Of a DNA stretch of 64,000 nt, positions 1 to 12,139 are shown piece after piece. This DNA comes from Pyxicephalus adspersus (Eukaryota; Chordata; Amphibia; Anura; Pyxicephalidae). The stretch is from positions 163,302,370-163,366,369 of the forward strand of contig NC_092858.1 in the NCBI RefSeq assembly GCF_032062135.1, given 5' to 3'. A program made the position numbers and the translations under genes. The first letter of the stretch is position 1. Every line of letters starts with the position of its first letter. The notes beneath the pieces are model-generated. The model ran no database searches and had not been told where the DNA came from. It saw only the letters and a program-made list of their open reading frames with translations.

Positions 1-1234
1 CGAATAAATGAAACATGTTAATTGGGAAAGAGGACATATGGGGCAGCTTAGCGTTTTCAGTGTTTGCTGATGAGGCGAATGATCAAGGAAGCTATTAAAT
101 TAGGAGACGCACTTTTTTTTTCTATGTGCAAATTTACAGATTTAAGAACATTTGATTACAAGGATGAGGTACATCAAGGACATCGTCGTCTGCTTGCTAA
201 CCGAAGCGTAATTGTTTACTCCTAAGCATTATTGCTCCTTCTCAAATGACCTCAAATAATTGCACCAATTTAAACAGATGTTCCAAAAGACCTATTACAT
301 TAGCACAGCCTTGACGAATGATGGAATTGTTTTATTATTAGCATGTGGAGAATATTTTCATATGATTAAGTGTCAAAGTGCTTTTTGTAATTGTAACATG
401 TGCATTGCTTGTACGTAAGGTTTGTGGCTCCCAGATTTAACAGTTGACATACATAGATATGAACTAATATACCTGTCAAAGAATTTGTAATTCTGTTTAT
501 CAGATCATGAGATTCAAATACTAGTACTGGAGACTGGTAAATGGAATATACATGACTAGTCTAGCTTTAAAGTTTCCAATAACACCAATGTGATGAACGA
601 GATTCATTGTATATTGAGATGCTTAGAGGTAGAATGGCAAGATGAATTCTTTGCCGACTTGACCATGAGGCAAAGTGAGTCTTCTGCCTCTGGCAACCTA
701 CTTGTAATACATCAAAGGTGCTGAAACCATTTTGTGACCATCGATTGCCTGGCTCCACTGTTCTCTGTTGGGCAACTGTGAAATAGTAGAGGAGGAGGAG
801 GCACCATCCTTACAACTACCTACTGTTTGGCTCAGTTGGGCAGTGAAGTGGTTGAGGCCGATGTCATGTGGACCAGCCTGTGCTCAAGTGAAATGAACAT
901 GGACATACAGAGGAGAAGTAACACTTGGTGACAAATTCTGCTAACTTGAAGAACAATTATTTCTGGTTGTGGATCTCATTACATCATGAGATTATGTAAA
1001 TGATGCCTTCGCAAAATCCAGCGGGAGTAAACCCTACTATTCACCTATCTTCTTCCCATTGCCATCATTGTCTTGCTCCCCAATCTTGATGGGCCAGGCT
1101 GGGATGCTGTAACTAGTTTATTAATTCCCAGCATGAGAAGGGGAAGCTGGGACTTCCAGAAACCAACACTGAGGTGTGCATGTTTTTGACTTTTCCATGG
1201 AGCGATCAGGCAGGTAAGAATGAAAAGACATTCA
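1..1234. other. No recognisable feature
   Basis: AT-rich intronic sequence. No open frame here resembles a known protein, and I see no terminal repeats, tandem array or RNA gene. Confidence 0.5.
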
Positions 1235-1432
1235 GCCTGATTTTTTAAAGGTCTCCAAGACTGGAGAAGATAGACTTCATGGGTGAACCCTCGCAATCTA
1301 GCAAACTGCCAGATTTTTTAAAATCATTTGGCAAATGTTTTCATTCTTGGTCTGGATCCATTCTAGGTTTAAACCCTTCATCTATGATAGTCTATCATCT
1401 CCAGTTTTTGAAAGCTTTGATAAAACAGGCCC
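1235..1432. mobile_element. Fold-back (palindromic) MITE, copy 1
   Basis: A diverged copy of the roughly 200-bp element found six times in this window. The left end reads CCTGATTTTTTAAAGGTCTCC and the right end GAAAGCTTTGATAAAACAGG, which are inverted versions of each other. The middle carries the family pair ATTTGGCAAATG and GGATCCATTCTAGG. The two halves pair along most of their length, so one strand can fold into a single long hairpin. There is no coding capacity, so movement would need a transposase in trans. Confidence 0.8.
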
Positions 1433-2787
1433 ATTGCCTGTTCCTTTCTGCAACAATGCCCTGTCTGATCCAACTTTTTTTAAAAGTGGAACTTTAACAA
1501 TGTACCCTCGGGTCTTGGACAATCAACATTCAACTTGACACATTCCATTGAAATTGGATTAAAAACATCATGTTACTTGCACTAATTAGAATTGAAAAAA
1601 ATGGCCCGAATTAAACATTGCATGTTGACTCCAGCTGGATGAGACTCCATCTAGATATTCCTGATCTAGATATTCCTGATATGTCCTGAATAAATGAGAA
1701 CCTTTGTAAACGCAAGATGGGTTTAACAGAATTACAAATCCTTTGACAGGTAATAGAGTTGACATAATGTGCAGTCATTACAACTGTATATTCATTTGTT
1801 TGCCTGCATTTCAGATTTAATCATTCACAGGCACAATTTGCTACTTGGGAAATCTGAAATCCAATAAAGAAATGTAATAGCCGACAAAATTAGTGCCGAA
1901 TATGCAGACAATCACTGTATGAATTAGAAAATACACCAAATTTCAGAATAAATTTGTAAAATCATGTATGACAGTAAAGACTCATGCATGCATGCAAGCA
2001 AGGTATGTATATATATATATATGTTACTGCCATCTTCCTATATATATACAATGAAGACAAAGGAAGTTTAATTCTGAGAATCCATAGACTCCTGCATAGA
2101 GTAGTACTAATATGTCTCTCCCAGCAGTCAGCAGGCTTGGCTTTGAAGGTAATTCTTTAATCCAGTGATTATACATATGCATAAGGACTACTGACAGCCA
2201 TTAGATCTTTTGCATCCTTGATGTGCATTGATATATGCATTTCTGCTGATTCCACACAGACTTTGCTGTGATCTTTTCAGTTTTAGCTGTACAATAAAAT
2301 GATGGTACGAGTAAGCGATTGCACTTTTTATTCCTATGTAATGAATGACAAATGTTTACCAACCAGTTGTTATTAATAACTCTAGATGTATACACACACT
2401 GATTTAAACACTCAAACACAAACACTTATGGGGCTATCTCTAAAGAATTTGCAATCACATTTTCCAGATTTTCAAAGGAACACTCTGTTTATTTACAATG
2501 CCAATCAGTGATTGATCACTCTACTATAATTGATCTAAATTGACAATCAGAAGCTCCAAGTACTTTTTTAGGCATAATCCTTTAATCTCTATTTAACTGT
2601 ATTCAAAATTTCACAAGAAAACGTGAAATCCCCAGGATATCAGCAGAATGATAATGTCACTATCACCTAAATATATAGGTAAGGTAAGTATATTCAATAT
2701 TTTTTCATGCAATGTCTATATTAAAACGCCTTTTTATTTTGGATCAAGTGGCGAAAAGATCAGTACCCCTGTATGAAGTATGACAAT
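1433..2787. other. Mostly unassigned; small simple repeats
   Basis: No gene found. It contains an exact 15-bp tandem duplication (CTAGATATTCCTGAT at 1651-1665 and 1666-1680), a CATG run near 1984-1994 and a short (TA)n tract near 2006-2022. The rest is AT-rich sequence in which I see nothing. Confidence 0.5.
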
Positions 2788-3104
2788 GGTGACACTGTGG
2801 TTCAGAGGGTAGCACTCTGGCCTTTGCAGTGCTTGGTCCCAGGTTTGAATCTCAGCCAGTGCACTATCTGCATGAAATTTGCATGTTATCTTCAAGTTTG
2901 TGTGGGTTTCCTCTTGGTACTCCAATTTCCTCCCACATTACCAAAACATGCAGTTATGTTAATTGGCTTCCCCCCCTAACAATGACCTCAGACTGTGACA
3001 TATTACTATAGTAGGGCCATTAGATTGTTGGACAGCTAGTGACGTCACTATGGACTTTGTACAGCGCTGCATAATATGTTGGTGCTATATAAATACTGTG
3101 AAAG
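2788..3104 (+). repeat. tRNA-headed SINE-like repeat, copy 1
   Basis: The head has a degenerate A box (TGGTTCAGAGGGTAGCAC) and a B box (GGTTTGAATC) at tRNA-like spacing. A body follows with GTGTGGGTTTCC and CCTCCCACATTACC, and then the 3' end GTACAGCGCTGCATAATATG / TGGTGCTATATAAATACTG. The same body occurs on the minus strand at 58514-58790 and 63411-63729, and the tail recurs at 20381-20545. Pol III-type promoter boxes at the 5' end suggest a SINE. The family name was not verified. Confidence 0.75.
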
Positions 3105-3106
3105 AC

Positions 3107-3360
3107 CAGTGTTTGACCTTTATAACATAGGTGAATCCTTGACAAAACTTTTGGATCTTTAGGAAATCCCTGCTATAATTACTTTATCCACAGCTCATAT
3201 ACTACATTAGCATGGTCATCAGTTGAAAAAATCAAGCTTTTATTGCTGGCCAGTGCGAAGAATGTCACCCTTACAGATAGCCAAATAGATCCTTGATGTC
3301 ACTTGAATTGCCTTGAAAGGCAAAATTTGCTCAAGAAGCCTTGAGCAATCTCTGGAGGGT
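3107..3360 (-). mobile_element. hAT-type MITE (CAGTGTTTCTCAACC family), reverse copy
   Basis: Starts CAGTGTTTGACC immediately after the SINE tail and carries the family internal blocks in reverse orientation: ATGTCACCCTTACAGATAGC, ATTGCTGGCCAGTG and AGCAATCTCTGGAGGGT. The far terminus is lost. The family shows CAGTG...CACTG ends and 8-bp target duplications at its better copies (45886 and 60060), which is the hAT signature. Confidence 0.75.
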
Positions 3361-4645
3361 CTTTTTTCTTTGTCAGCAACTTTTTTTTGTTTTCACCTAA
3401 AAGTTGTAATTCTTTTATATTTATTAATTCTGGTAGTGATGGATGAACACAAGTCATAAACTTCTCTTTCTCTATATAAAATAATGACTCATTGATTGAA
3501 AATCATTTGAAGAAAGGATGTTCCATCAACACATTTTCTTTAGTCTGAAAAAATTTTTGTGTCTAAGAATTGTTGTTTCCAGATTTTATTTTTTGGGCAT
3601 GGCCTGATTATTAAGATGAACACTTTACCTTATTACATAAGGTTAGCAAATGCTAAATGTGCAAAGTGGTAATTCTCTGCATCTTTTAGAAAATTGTCCC
3701 TAAAGACGTGTTAATCTCTACAATTGATTAAAGCTTGCAACCATCGATGGCTATTCATAAAGGTGCCATGCTCATTTATCTATTACCTAGAAATGGCCAA
3801 AAATCAGTAAGCTGAAAACTATTCTACTCAATCAGCAATAACAATATGATTTAGTGTATGGTAAATATTTGTCTCTAGTGACAAGTATATTAAATCAGGA
3901 AATTCCTATTACCCCGCCTATACCCCTCTACCAATAATCAGAGATGAGCAAACTTGCAAAGGGTTTCATCAGTTGTAGCTAAATATTTTTTTATAAAAAA
4001 GTGAAACTCCAAAATTTAGAATTTCTAAACCACAAGTTCAACTGAAGTTCATGAAAATCCAAACCAGGTACCAAGAACTGTGTATCACAGAGCAGCAAAT
4101 TAAACTGAATTGTGCAGAATTAGGATGGAGACAAAAAGCCACTTTGATATTCTATCAGGAATACTGATATAGAAAGTTGGTATTTAGTGGCATTGACAGT
4201 AAAGCTCAAGGTGTTCATGGAACAGCATGAGTAGATATAAAAAAGAATCAGATTCAAAGCAGATTTTCGACTCTTTGAAAGCATTTTGAAAACCCAAATC
4301 ACCTAAAATAGCACTAGCATGTATTGGAAAATGTTCTTCCGAAGGACAGCAGATAACCCATGGTCCTTTGTGGCATGGCAAAAGAACTGCAACTGCTTAC
4401 TAGAGCATTCATTATTGCATCTCCTCTTTTTTACTGCTCTTGGGCACAAAGGAATTAGAACTGAGCATCCAAAGCAGGTAACTATGCCACCAGTCTAAAT
4501 CTGGGCATATTAATCCAGTGCTGTTCACATTAGTTTTGTGTAAGGAGAAGCATGATATAGTTAAGACATAACTGCCAACTCTTTCTAATTTGGAGGAACT
4601 GGTTCTCCTTTAGAACAGACAATTGCTGAGCATTAAAAGAAATTA
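3361..4645. other. Unassigned, with one repeat fragment at about 3940-4080
   Basis: No gene seen. The block at about 3940-4080 opens with CAGAGATGAGCAAACTTGCA, which resembles the AGAGATGAGCGAA end of a dispersed frog repeat. A second copy ending TCTCGCTCATCTCTAA lies at about 32520-32812. The rest is AT-rich and unassigned. Confidence 0.35.
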
Positions 4646-4889
4646 CACCTGGCTAAAGTTATAAAACTATATATGCCAGTGTGATGTTGAATGTATAAGG
4701 CATCTAGGTAAATCTGATGTAAAGCAGTATATCTGCTAAACCTGGCTAAAGTTATAAAACTATACCTTTATAGTTATAGAACTATATAAAACTATAACAC
4801 CTGGCTAAAGTTATAAAACTATATATGCCGGTCTGATGTTGAATGTATAAGGCATCTAAGTAAATCTGATGTAAAGCAGTATATCTGAC
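4646..4889. repeat. Local duplication of a 91-bp segment
   Basis: The segment starting CACCTGGCTAAAGTTATAAA at 4646-4737 recurs at 4798-4888 with about three substitutions. A partial third copy (CCTGGCTAAAGTTATAAAAC) lies between them at 4741-4760, together with a scrambled AT-rich filler. The arrangement suggests duplication by slippage or unequal exchange. Confidence 0.85.
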
Positions 4890-4950
4890 ATTCTCTGAAG
4901 GGGAGTCTTCCAGGTCCAGGTCTTTTCAATAGAAGTGATTGATTATCCAC
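4888..4950 (+). repeat. Dispersed repeat fragment (ACATTCTCTG...CTTCCAGGTCC)
   Basis: About 60 bp here aligns with 30421-30480. Both begin ACATTCTCTG, share TCTTCCAGGTCC and continue into CTTTTCAAT/CTTTCAAT and TTGAT. No coding content; the family is not identified. Confidence 0.6.
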
Positions 4951-7489
4951 CATATTTAGTAAAGCCCGGATTTACTACTTTATAAGTGTACCCCTTATAC
5001 AATTATTGGCACATTAAATACATATATTTGTTTATTTTGCCACTATTTTAACATTACACATACTGTATGGCCATTGCAATGCCTTGCACTATTGCTAATA
5101 TTAGTTGGCACTCTGGGAATAATATTCTAATTTATTTATCTTTGTGTTTTTTCCCATCACTCTTCAGCTAATAAACTGGATTAGGCACCCATAGTGACTG
5201 ACTAACACTTTAATGACTCAATAAGCTAATGAATAATTAGATTTCTCCTTATATCCATCATTCTATAAGGAAACAGGTCAGGATATCAAACACATAGGCT
5301 GCCATTGCTGACCTGTCCTGGCTGCCCTGTTGCTCCTAGTGTTGCTAGGACTGTGGTTGCAGATAATAAAACAGGGGTACAGACTGATTATTGTACTCCC
5401 AGGTAATTTGCTATTCCGCCTTGATGTGTAAAATGAAATTAACAGAACAGCAGGTTGCAGAAAAGCATCCCACATTAATCTCTGATTTATCCCCCACACT
5501 AAGTATATCTAGTCATTTTTTCTTTTGTACCTTTGATTCAGAGATGATAGAGATGATGTTTTTTTTTTGTCTTCAAAGAGATTTAACATCTCTAACTGTC
5601 CTAGTGCCCAAAACATTTCTGTTGTCCCCAAAACATGAAAAAAAGGGAAAATATTTAAAAGGGCATTTGTTGACATGTCAGCAATATAAGAAGGGATTTG
5701 GAGAGATTTCCATTTACTGCTGTCTACAGTGCATGGAAACAAGGGAACTCTCCTCAAAGGGTCTTGGACCCTGGCAGGGCATTTTCCCATTCCACATGCT
5801 ATGTTTGTTCATCGAGTTTATGAATTGCTAGATTGTGAAAACTCTTACTTCCTTTTTTGTGTTCCAGTTATTATTCTGTTCTGTTATAAGGTGAAGGATT
5901 TATCTCTGATTAACAATTACAGAGTCTGTTTTTGGCCTGGTTGAGGAAAATTGACAAACACAAAATATTCTACAAAGTCTGTAGCCCACTACAAACCATT
6001 TTAGTTGAAAAACCATAATTTGGTTACTGAAAAAAGCTATTAAAAATCTTCCACTTGTACCAGTTGGCTTCTATTATTTGCTGACTGTTATATCTTCGTC
6101 ACCAAAGCAGAAGCATAGCTAGAATTCACACAGCCTTCTTGGAGTAAGTGATGTCTGCTCAACAGCCCGTCACCAAGGCACACTTACCTGTTTGTAGTGC
6201 CATTGATGACAGTAGTTTGTCACATTTAGGTTCAAATGGACTTTTACTTTTAATGGCTCATCTAAGTAACTTTTTTAAGTTCTGTTGACTAAGACAAGCA
6301 GCAAAATGTCTTTAGTTTTACAGAATAAGTCCAGTTGAATGTGATCACAGCATGACAATCTTGCTAGGTCAGCACCATATGTCCATCTTGACTCCATACC
6401 ACCCTATCCCATATGAAAGTTTGCAATGTGCATTGTAGGGGGGTTCTGCAGTCTGCACAGCACCATTGGATTCTCTGCACCACCCACAGAACCATTCTGC
6501 ATGCCCTGAATATAAATACCTAGTATTTATATCCAGGGCATGAATATGGATGCCTGGATACCTGGATATGCAAATACCTAGTTTTTAGAATGTATAGGGG
6601 GGGGGGGTATAAAAATGAATTAAAGGATGACAAGGTAAATATTACACCTCATGCTGTGTGCTACTAAGGTTTGGTATCACTTAACTTACTTAATACAAGG
6701 TTGCTTTAAGTGGAAAATGGAAATATCTTTTTTCATTTTGAGTTTAACATTTATTTTTATAGCCTTTTCAAATGCGCTTTAAAAATTTTTTTGCAGCGGT
6801 CTTAATGGCACTGGAATGATGGAAACACACATTTGTAATCATCTGCAATAATATCTGCCAATTTTAAACATGGTGAGATGCTGCCTTCAGGATTGCTGTA
6901 ATTACATGCAGCAATATCACATAAATCTCCTTCTCCTGCCAGGGAAAAATGTACGGCTGGGAGCCAATCTTATACCTGCGACGACACAAAATTCATTTCA
7001 GAGAAATAAAGAAGGGGTTTAAGATGAACCCACTGAACATGCTACTCCATGTCCTGGGGGTCAATTACAAGTAACCAGCAAGTTTTTCAACCCATTTGAC
7101 TCCATATTCAAATTACGTAACACTTCTAAGCGAACTAATCCTATAATAAATAAAAAATTAAATAATTCCTTCACACACCAAGAAATTGTTATATGATATT
7201 TATCTATGCCCAACAATCCTCACTGCCTGTCCTTTCCACCGCCCTAGACCACATGGAATAAATAATTAGATTTCAAATATTTAAATACATATGCATTTAA
7301 ACATTTTCCAGCAGTATCCTGGCCAGTCACATGACATCCCAGGTACTTTATATTCCCATTTAACGGTAGCAGTGCAATATAATTAATGCTGCTTAGACAT
7401 AATGAGACCAAAGCCATTTTCTGCAGTTCTTTACTATGAGACCAAGCTGAAATGGTTTATACCCACTGTGGGTGTGTTCATGACAGCAT
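4951..7489. other. Unassigned; one imperfect hairpin and a poly-G run
   Basis: Frames of up to 146 codons open here (about 5391-5831) but run over each other on both strands and match no protein I recognise. At 6500-6542 the arms CATGCCCTGAATATAAATAC and GTATTTATATCCAGGGCATG form an inverted repeat with a 3-base loop and one mismatch. A run of Gs lies near 6597-6607. Bases 6940-7090 are less AT-rich and could be a conserved element, but this is not established. Confidence 0.4.
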
Positions 7490-7689
7490 GGACCTGATTT
7501 AGCTCTCCAAGGCTGGAGAAGATAGACTATTGTGAGAGAACCTGGGTGATCTAGCACATCTGGAATGGATCTGGTCCAAATCTGGCCCAATATTGATGAT
7601 TATTGATTATTAAGAAATCTATTCCAGGTTTAATAGTTTATCATGATAGTCTATCTTTCTAGTCTTGGAGAGCTTCATAAATGAGGCCC
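7490..7689. mobile_element. Fold-back MITE, copy 2
   Basis: Left end GGACCTGATTTAGCTCTCC, then AAGGCTGGAGAAGATAGAC, the core TCTGGAATGGATCTGGTCC, and the inverted right half ending CTTGGAGAGCTTCATAAATG. Same family as 1235, 11601, 26615, 46196 and 49157. The right arm has lost part of the GCTGGATCACCC block present in other copies. Confidence 0.8.
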
Positions 7690-7721
7690 CACACGTTCAC
7701 AGGAAGGAATTTGAACCTGGA

Positions 7722-7770
7722 AGAGCCCCGGATAGAGCAGTGAGTCTGCAGGGGACAGCAGACAGGTTGA
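7722..7770 (+). repeat. Short dispersed repeat, copy A
   Basis: AGAGCCCCGGATAGAGCAGT followed by GAGTCTGCAGGGG and AGCAGACAG aligns with 8946-8998 (AGGAGCCCTGGATGGAGCAT, GAGTCTGCAGAGG, GGCAGACAG). Two copies about 1.2 kb apart in the same orientation; family unknown. Confidence 0.5.
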
Positions 7771-7771
7771 G

Positions 7772-9815
7772 ACATCAAAAGCTGAATTTTTTTTCCAAAT
7801 GCCTTTGATTACTTTTTTCTAAAAAAAAAAAAAATGCAATTGCAAACAAAATTAGGAGCACCCTGAGGACATGATCAGACCAGTAGTAAATACCTGCAGT
7901 GTTTGCTTCTCTTGGGTGCCTAGCAGTTGACAGTAGGTGCCCAGAAACGGTAACGGGTTGTAATCACTAGGCTTCTGCAAATGCTTTTGCAGACGTTTGC
8001 AAGCAGCTGCAAATTTTAGCAGAGCGGTGCATTTTCTTTTTACTTTTTGCCTAAGCAGTGCAAACTGGTTCCAATAAAAGGTCTACAGAGTTGGCAGGGA
8101 AAGCAAACCCCCCTGGATATTGCATGTGGCATCTATGATGGCAATACTGCAGACCCAAAAAAAAGAAAAATACTGATATATTTGTTGCAAGGTTACCTTT
8201 TTGGCGTGCAAATTTAGGCCTACTTTATACATGCATTTAAAAAAGTTGACCCTAAAATATAACATATTCCTTTTTATTATAGAAGATGGAATGGCAGAAA
8301 TGTATATATACATAGAGGGCAGAGGAATGACTATTACCCTTCATGTTTTTGTTCTGAAATTCTCTCACACTTTGTATTCACTGGCCGGTTCTCCTCGCTG
8401 ACACAAGAACCTCAGTGTGGGAAAGCAGTCTGTCTATGAACTGAATGTGGTTACCAAGGAACAGATCCTTTCTTATAAAATACAGAGGGTTTGCACTCAG
8501 AGAACTGATATCCATACATCAAATCTACACCAGGTTACACCAGGATAAAAACAAGCCACTCGCTCTATTAGATGTGGGTCTGAGTACCTGTTATTATTCT
8601 ACAATTAGACATGAGACCTAGCAAAAGTTTTATTTCCTGATTTGTATTATCTAAATTGTTAAATTATTTTATGTATCACAATTTCTTCAGCTGTGGTATT
8701 TCACCGATAGGCCTGTAGAAAGAAATAGGGACTCCAATTGGTAAATTAGAGTAATTGAAATATTTATTGTATATTTTGCTCTTTCTGTTGAAAATTCTGT
8801 ACTAGTGGAGCTATGAGGATGAAGCCAGGGCAATTCTCTTTAGTTCATTTATTGAGAACCCTGGGTGAGGATAAAACCCGCCAGGGGATGTGTTCTTGAC
8901 CCCATAGGCTCACAGACAGTGAATTGAAAGATGCTGGAACATACTAGGAGCCCTGGATGGAGCATTGAGTCTGCAGAGGAGTAGAGGCAGACAGACAATG
9001 GAAAGCTATTGGGATTCTAAAATTTTTATTTTTTGCTGTGTTGCTCCAATATTGCTTCAAAACTAAGGTTTAAGTATAGATAGACTTAACTATGCACACA
9101 CATCAGATAATAGTTGCCCAAGATGAACAGCCATGTTCGTTTCGGGTAAACATTGACATGGTTACAGTGGTTTCCCAAGGTTGTCCAACAATTCTCTATG
9201 GAATGATGATTGACCAATTGGGAATGGCCATTGTGCATTCCTGTGGAGGAGAGCACAGCTGAGTGCATCCTTCTCATCTTCTCCCCTCTACTGAACAGAA
9301 TGGCACTGTGTGTACAGCGGTTGTTTCCAGTGACAATCATGACATCAGATGCCAGTAGAAGGCTTAATACTTGGTAGTTACTTATCACAATGGCGACTTC
9401 TTTGAATAACAAATGTCTTCTGCTACAGCGAGGCTGCACAAATATGTAAAATTACTCGAAAATGGGGATATGGAACAGGACACAGGTACAATTGTAGAAA
9501 ACATATCAAAGATAACTGAAAGAGGCTTGTACTTTGCCATGTTGGGTAATTGTAAATCCATGTAGAACAGCAAAATCTGGCTTTTTATTATGTTCATTTC
9601 ATATGAGGTTAAGGTCTCCCGGGAGGTTAGGACTCCAGTTCCTTCATATCAAACCACATAGATACTAAAAATCATTTTCCAAACTGATGCCACAAGATAC
9701 AAAGCACATCATTGTATAAAACGTCTTTTAAGGACCCGTAGTTCCTGTTACAGGAAACACCAGCATTTATTATTATGGAGTGATGTCTACTTATTTTTGG
9801 TCATATAGTGTAAAT
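7772..9815. other. Unassigned, with short repeat copy B at 8946-8998
   Basis: Holds the second copy of the short repeat described at 7722, a run of about 13 As near 7821-7834, and otherwise nothing I can name. An open frame on the minus strand at 9086-9439 (about 117 codons) has no recognisable domain. Confidence 0.4.
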
Positions 9816-9968
9816 CAGGGGTGCCCAACAGGTGCCAGTAGATCGCAAAGGAAAAGCGAGTAAAACCCGGAGCCCAGGAGTTAAGTTCAAATTTTTATTG
9901 TAGGTAGATCATTTTGACTTGGTAATTTTTAAAGAAGCTTGCAAGCCAAAAAAGTGTGGGCAGCCCTG
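9816..9968. mobile_element. Short hAT-type MITE with exact 8-bp target duplication
   Basis: The 153-bp element begins CAGGGGTGCCCAAC and ends GTGGGCAGCCCTG, imperfect terminal inverted repeats of the hAT-Charlie type. It is flanked on both sides by GTGTAAAT (9808-9815 and 9969-9976), an exact 8-bp target-site duplication. Internally it has AGTAGATCGCAAAGG and GTAGGTAGATCATTTTGAC. No coding capacity. Confidence 0.9.
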
Positions 9969-9976
9969 GTGTAAAT

Positions 9977-11600
9977 CAAGCATCGTAGAGAATTAACCTT
10001 TAAGACCTATTGACAGTAAAGACGAAGCCATATGCCCGGTATTTCTACTTTTGAGACCACATTCTCCTAAGCAATCCTTTTGCTGAACTGATAAGTGACT
10101 ATAATTGTAATTTCCATGTAAACCATTGAATCTCCCAATACTGGAGAATCCTTCTCTCTATGACACTGATCCTTGGTGAACATCATTTCCATAGCTCAAA
10201 TCAATGAGGAATTCAGAGATTACTGGCATTACAAGGAGACCTTCTGTGACAGATTAATTGCTGGTAACCCAATTTCTTGTAATCTACAGCAAAGCCACAC
10301 AAGGCTCATAAAAACTGCTTTAAATGTCAATTGCTAAAGGCAAGCAGCTAGTGAAAAGAAAGCGAATTTAAAAGAGACACTTTTATGTATTCAAAAATTC
10401 ATTCAGTTTTCAGGAATTATTAAAGTGTCATTTTGCAAATGATAGTGGCGATCAGTTTCAGCAGAATGGGGTATTGTGTTTTATGGAAACATGTGTTGAT
10501 ATGTTTCCAGCACCTTGTATGTTTTTATAAAAATGATTGTCATTAATTTAGCATTCAGGAGATTTTGCAGTTCATTGTAAATCAACGAAACATTTGTGGA
10601 TTCTGCTATTTAAGCCAATTGATTTATTTAGTGTATGAGTATGCATTTTGCCAGCACTGGAAAATATATACCAATACACATGGTAAGACTGAGCACACAA
10701 AGGAACACAGCATGAAAAATTATAGGATAGCTGTACTTTTATTATCTATTATTCAATTATGACAATCAACTTTGCAAATACAACCTCACCCTAAGCCAAG
10801 GCCTGTGCACATTGCTTTAACTAGAGCCAAGCTTTTGGCAGTCTGTATTGTGCAGGTAATAAAGAAGAATGCCACTGTTTAGGATTTGGAAAAAGAATCA
10901 GATCTCTCCAGAGTTGGCAGCCATGTGTGTGAAGAAGAGGGCGAGAAGGGTTTGGCTAAACAATGGTTACCTTACTCTATCAGTTTGTGATCTAAATCCT
11001 CAGTAAATGTATAAGTGCGTAGGATATTGAAGACATTATTTGTATATTTTGCATAATTTTTCTAGTTTATATACTATATTGTTTATCAGTCCATGCTAAA
11101 GACAAACTATGTCATGAGGGCACAACAATGTTAGCACTAACCGGGGCCTGTAATGGCAGCTCTCAAATCATGGGAAGTGAAATTATCTTTTAAATTTCCC
11201 AAACACAAATCATAGTGGTGCCATTAAAAGCCACTACATTACAATATTTAAGTTGTTTTAGGATGAAACTAAATAAATTGGAAGATTTTTGATAGGAGAG
11301 GCAAAAGCCAGTTGGGATTATCTAGAAGTGGTAATTTTGTGGTTGTAAAACACAATGCAAACAAAAGCCGGTCAACACAGGAACTTTGATGGCATTTTAT
11401 TGGTCTTGGTAGGGGAAAGCTAGAACATCAAACAGGGAAACACATAGAAAAAAGGACTCCAAATGAGAAAAATGGGTAACATGGACATGGTCTAGCAAAA
11501 AAAAAAAAAAATCAAATTTAGTTGATAGAGATGTAGTAATATAAAAGAATAAACTAAACAGAAAAGGAATGTTGCTAATAAAGCAAATCCTTGACACCTA
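9977..11600. other. Unassigned intronic sequence
   Basis: No gene or transposon recognised. Bases about 10200-10560 are free of repeats and have mixed AT-rich, homeodomain-like words (GATTAATTG, CAATTGC), so they may be regulatory; this is only a guess. A poly-A run lies near 11497-11510. Confidence 0.35.
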
Positions 11601-11800
11601 GGGCCTGATTTAGTAAAGCTCTCCAAGGCTGGAGAAGATAAACTTTCATCAGTGAAGCTGGATGATCCATCAAACCCGAAACAGATTTCTTCAGAGTCAT
11701 TTGCTTTTTACTAGCAAATGTTCTGAGTCCATTCCAAGTTTGATAGATCATCCAGATTTACTGATGAACGTGTCTTCCCTCCTTTATTAAATCAGGTCCC
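11601..11800. mobile_element. Fold-back MITE, copy 3 (complete ends)
   Basis: Ends GGGCCTGATTTAGTAAAGC and the inverted TTTATTAAATCAGGTCCC, with TA directly outside both ends. The arms carry CTCCAAGGCTGGAGAAGATA and GATGATCCATCAAACC, mirrored by TTTGATAGATCATCCAG. The central spacer contains TAGCAAATG. A 200-bp hairpin-forming non-autonomous DNA transposon; the TA flank hints at a Tc1/mariner-type enzyme. Confidence 0.85.
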
Positions 11801-11870
11801 TAATGTTAGGATGGAATAAAACCTTAAGCAACTTTAAGAACCCCAGAAAGACCAAACAAAAGATCTAGGG

Positions 11871-12139
11871 CAGTGTTTATCAACCTTTTTACCATTGGGG
11901 GACCCTTGAAAAAACTTTCAGGTCTCCGTAGAACCTCTTCTTTAATGACTCTATCCACAGCTTACAGTTAAGTAGCCTGGTGGTCCTAAGGAAGAATTCC
12001 TCTTACATTTCTGGCCATTATGAAAAATATCACCCTTACAGATAGCCAAAAAAGTCATTAGTGTCAGTAAAAGTGACCTGAGTGGCACAAATTGGTCTTT
12101 GCCAAGGAACCCCTCACAACCTCTGGAGAAACCCTAGGG
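11871..12139 (-). mobile_element. hAT-type MITE (CAGTGTTTCTCAACC family), reverse copy
   Basis: Starts CAGTGTTTATCAACC, continues with TTTACCATTGGGGGACCC, ATATCACCCTTACAGATAGC and AACCTCTGGAGAAACCCTAG. The last bases of the element (expected GTTGAGAAACACTG) are missing where it meets the LTR fragment at about 12140, so the junction removed the end. Confidence 0.85.

Noticed and set aside
5391..5831. The longest open frame in the window (146 codons), plus strand
   Set aside because: A long antisense frame covers the same bases, the composition is low in typical domain residues, and no family is recognised. Its length is within chance for 64 kb of AT-rich DNA.
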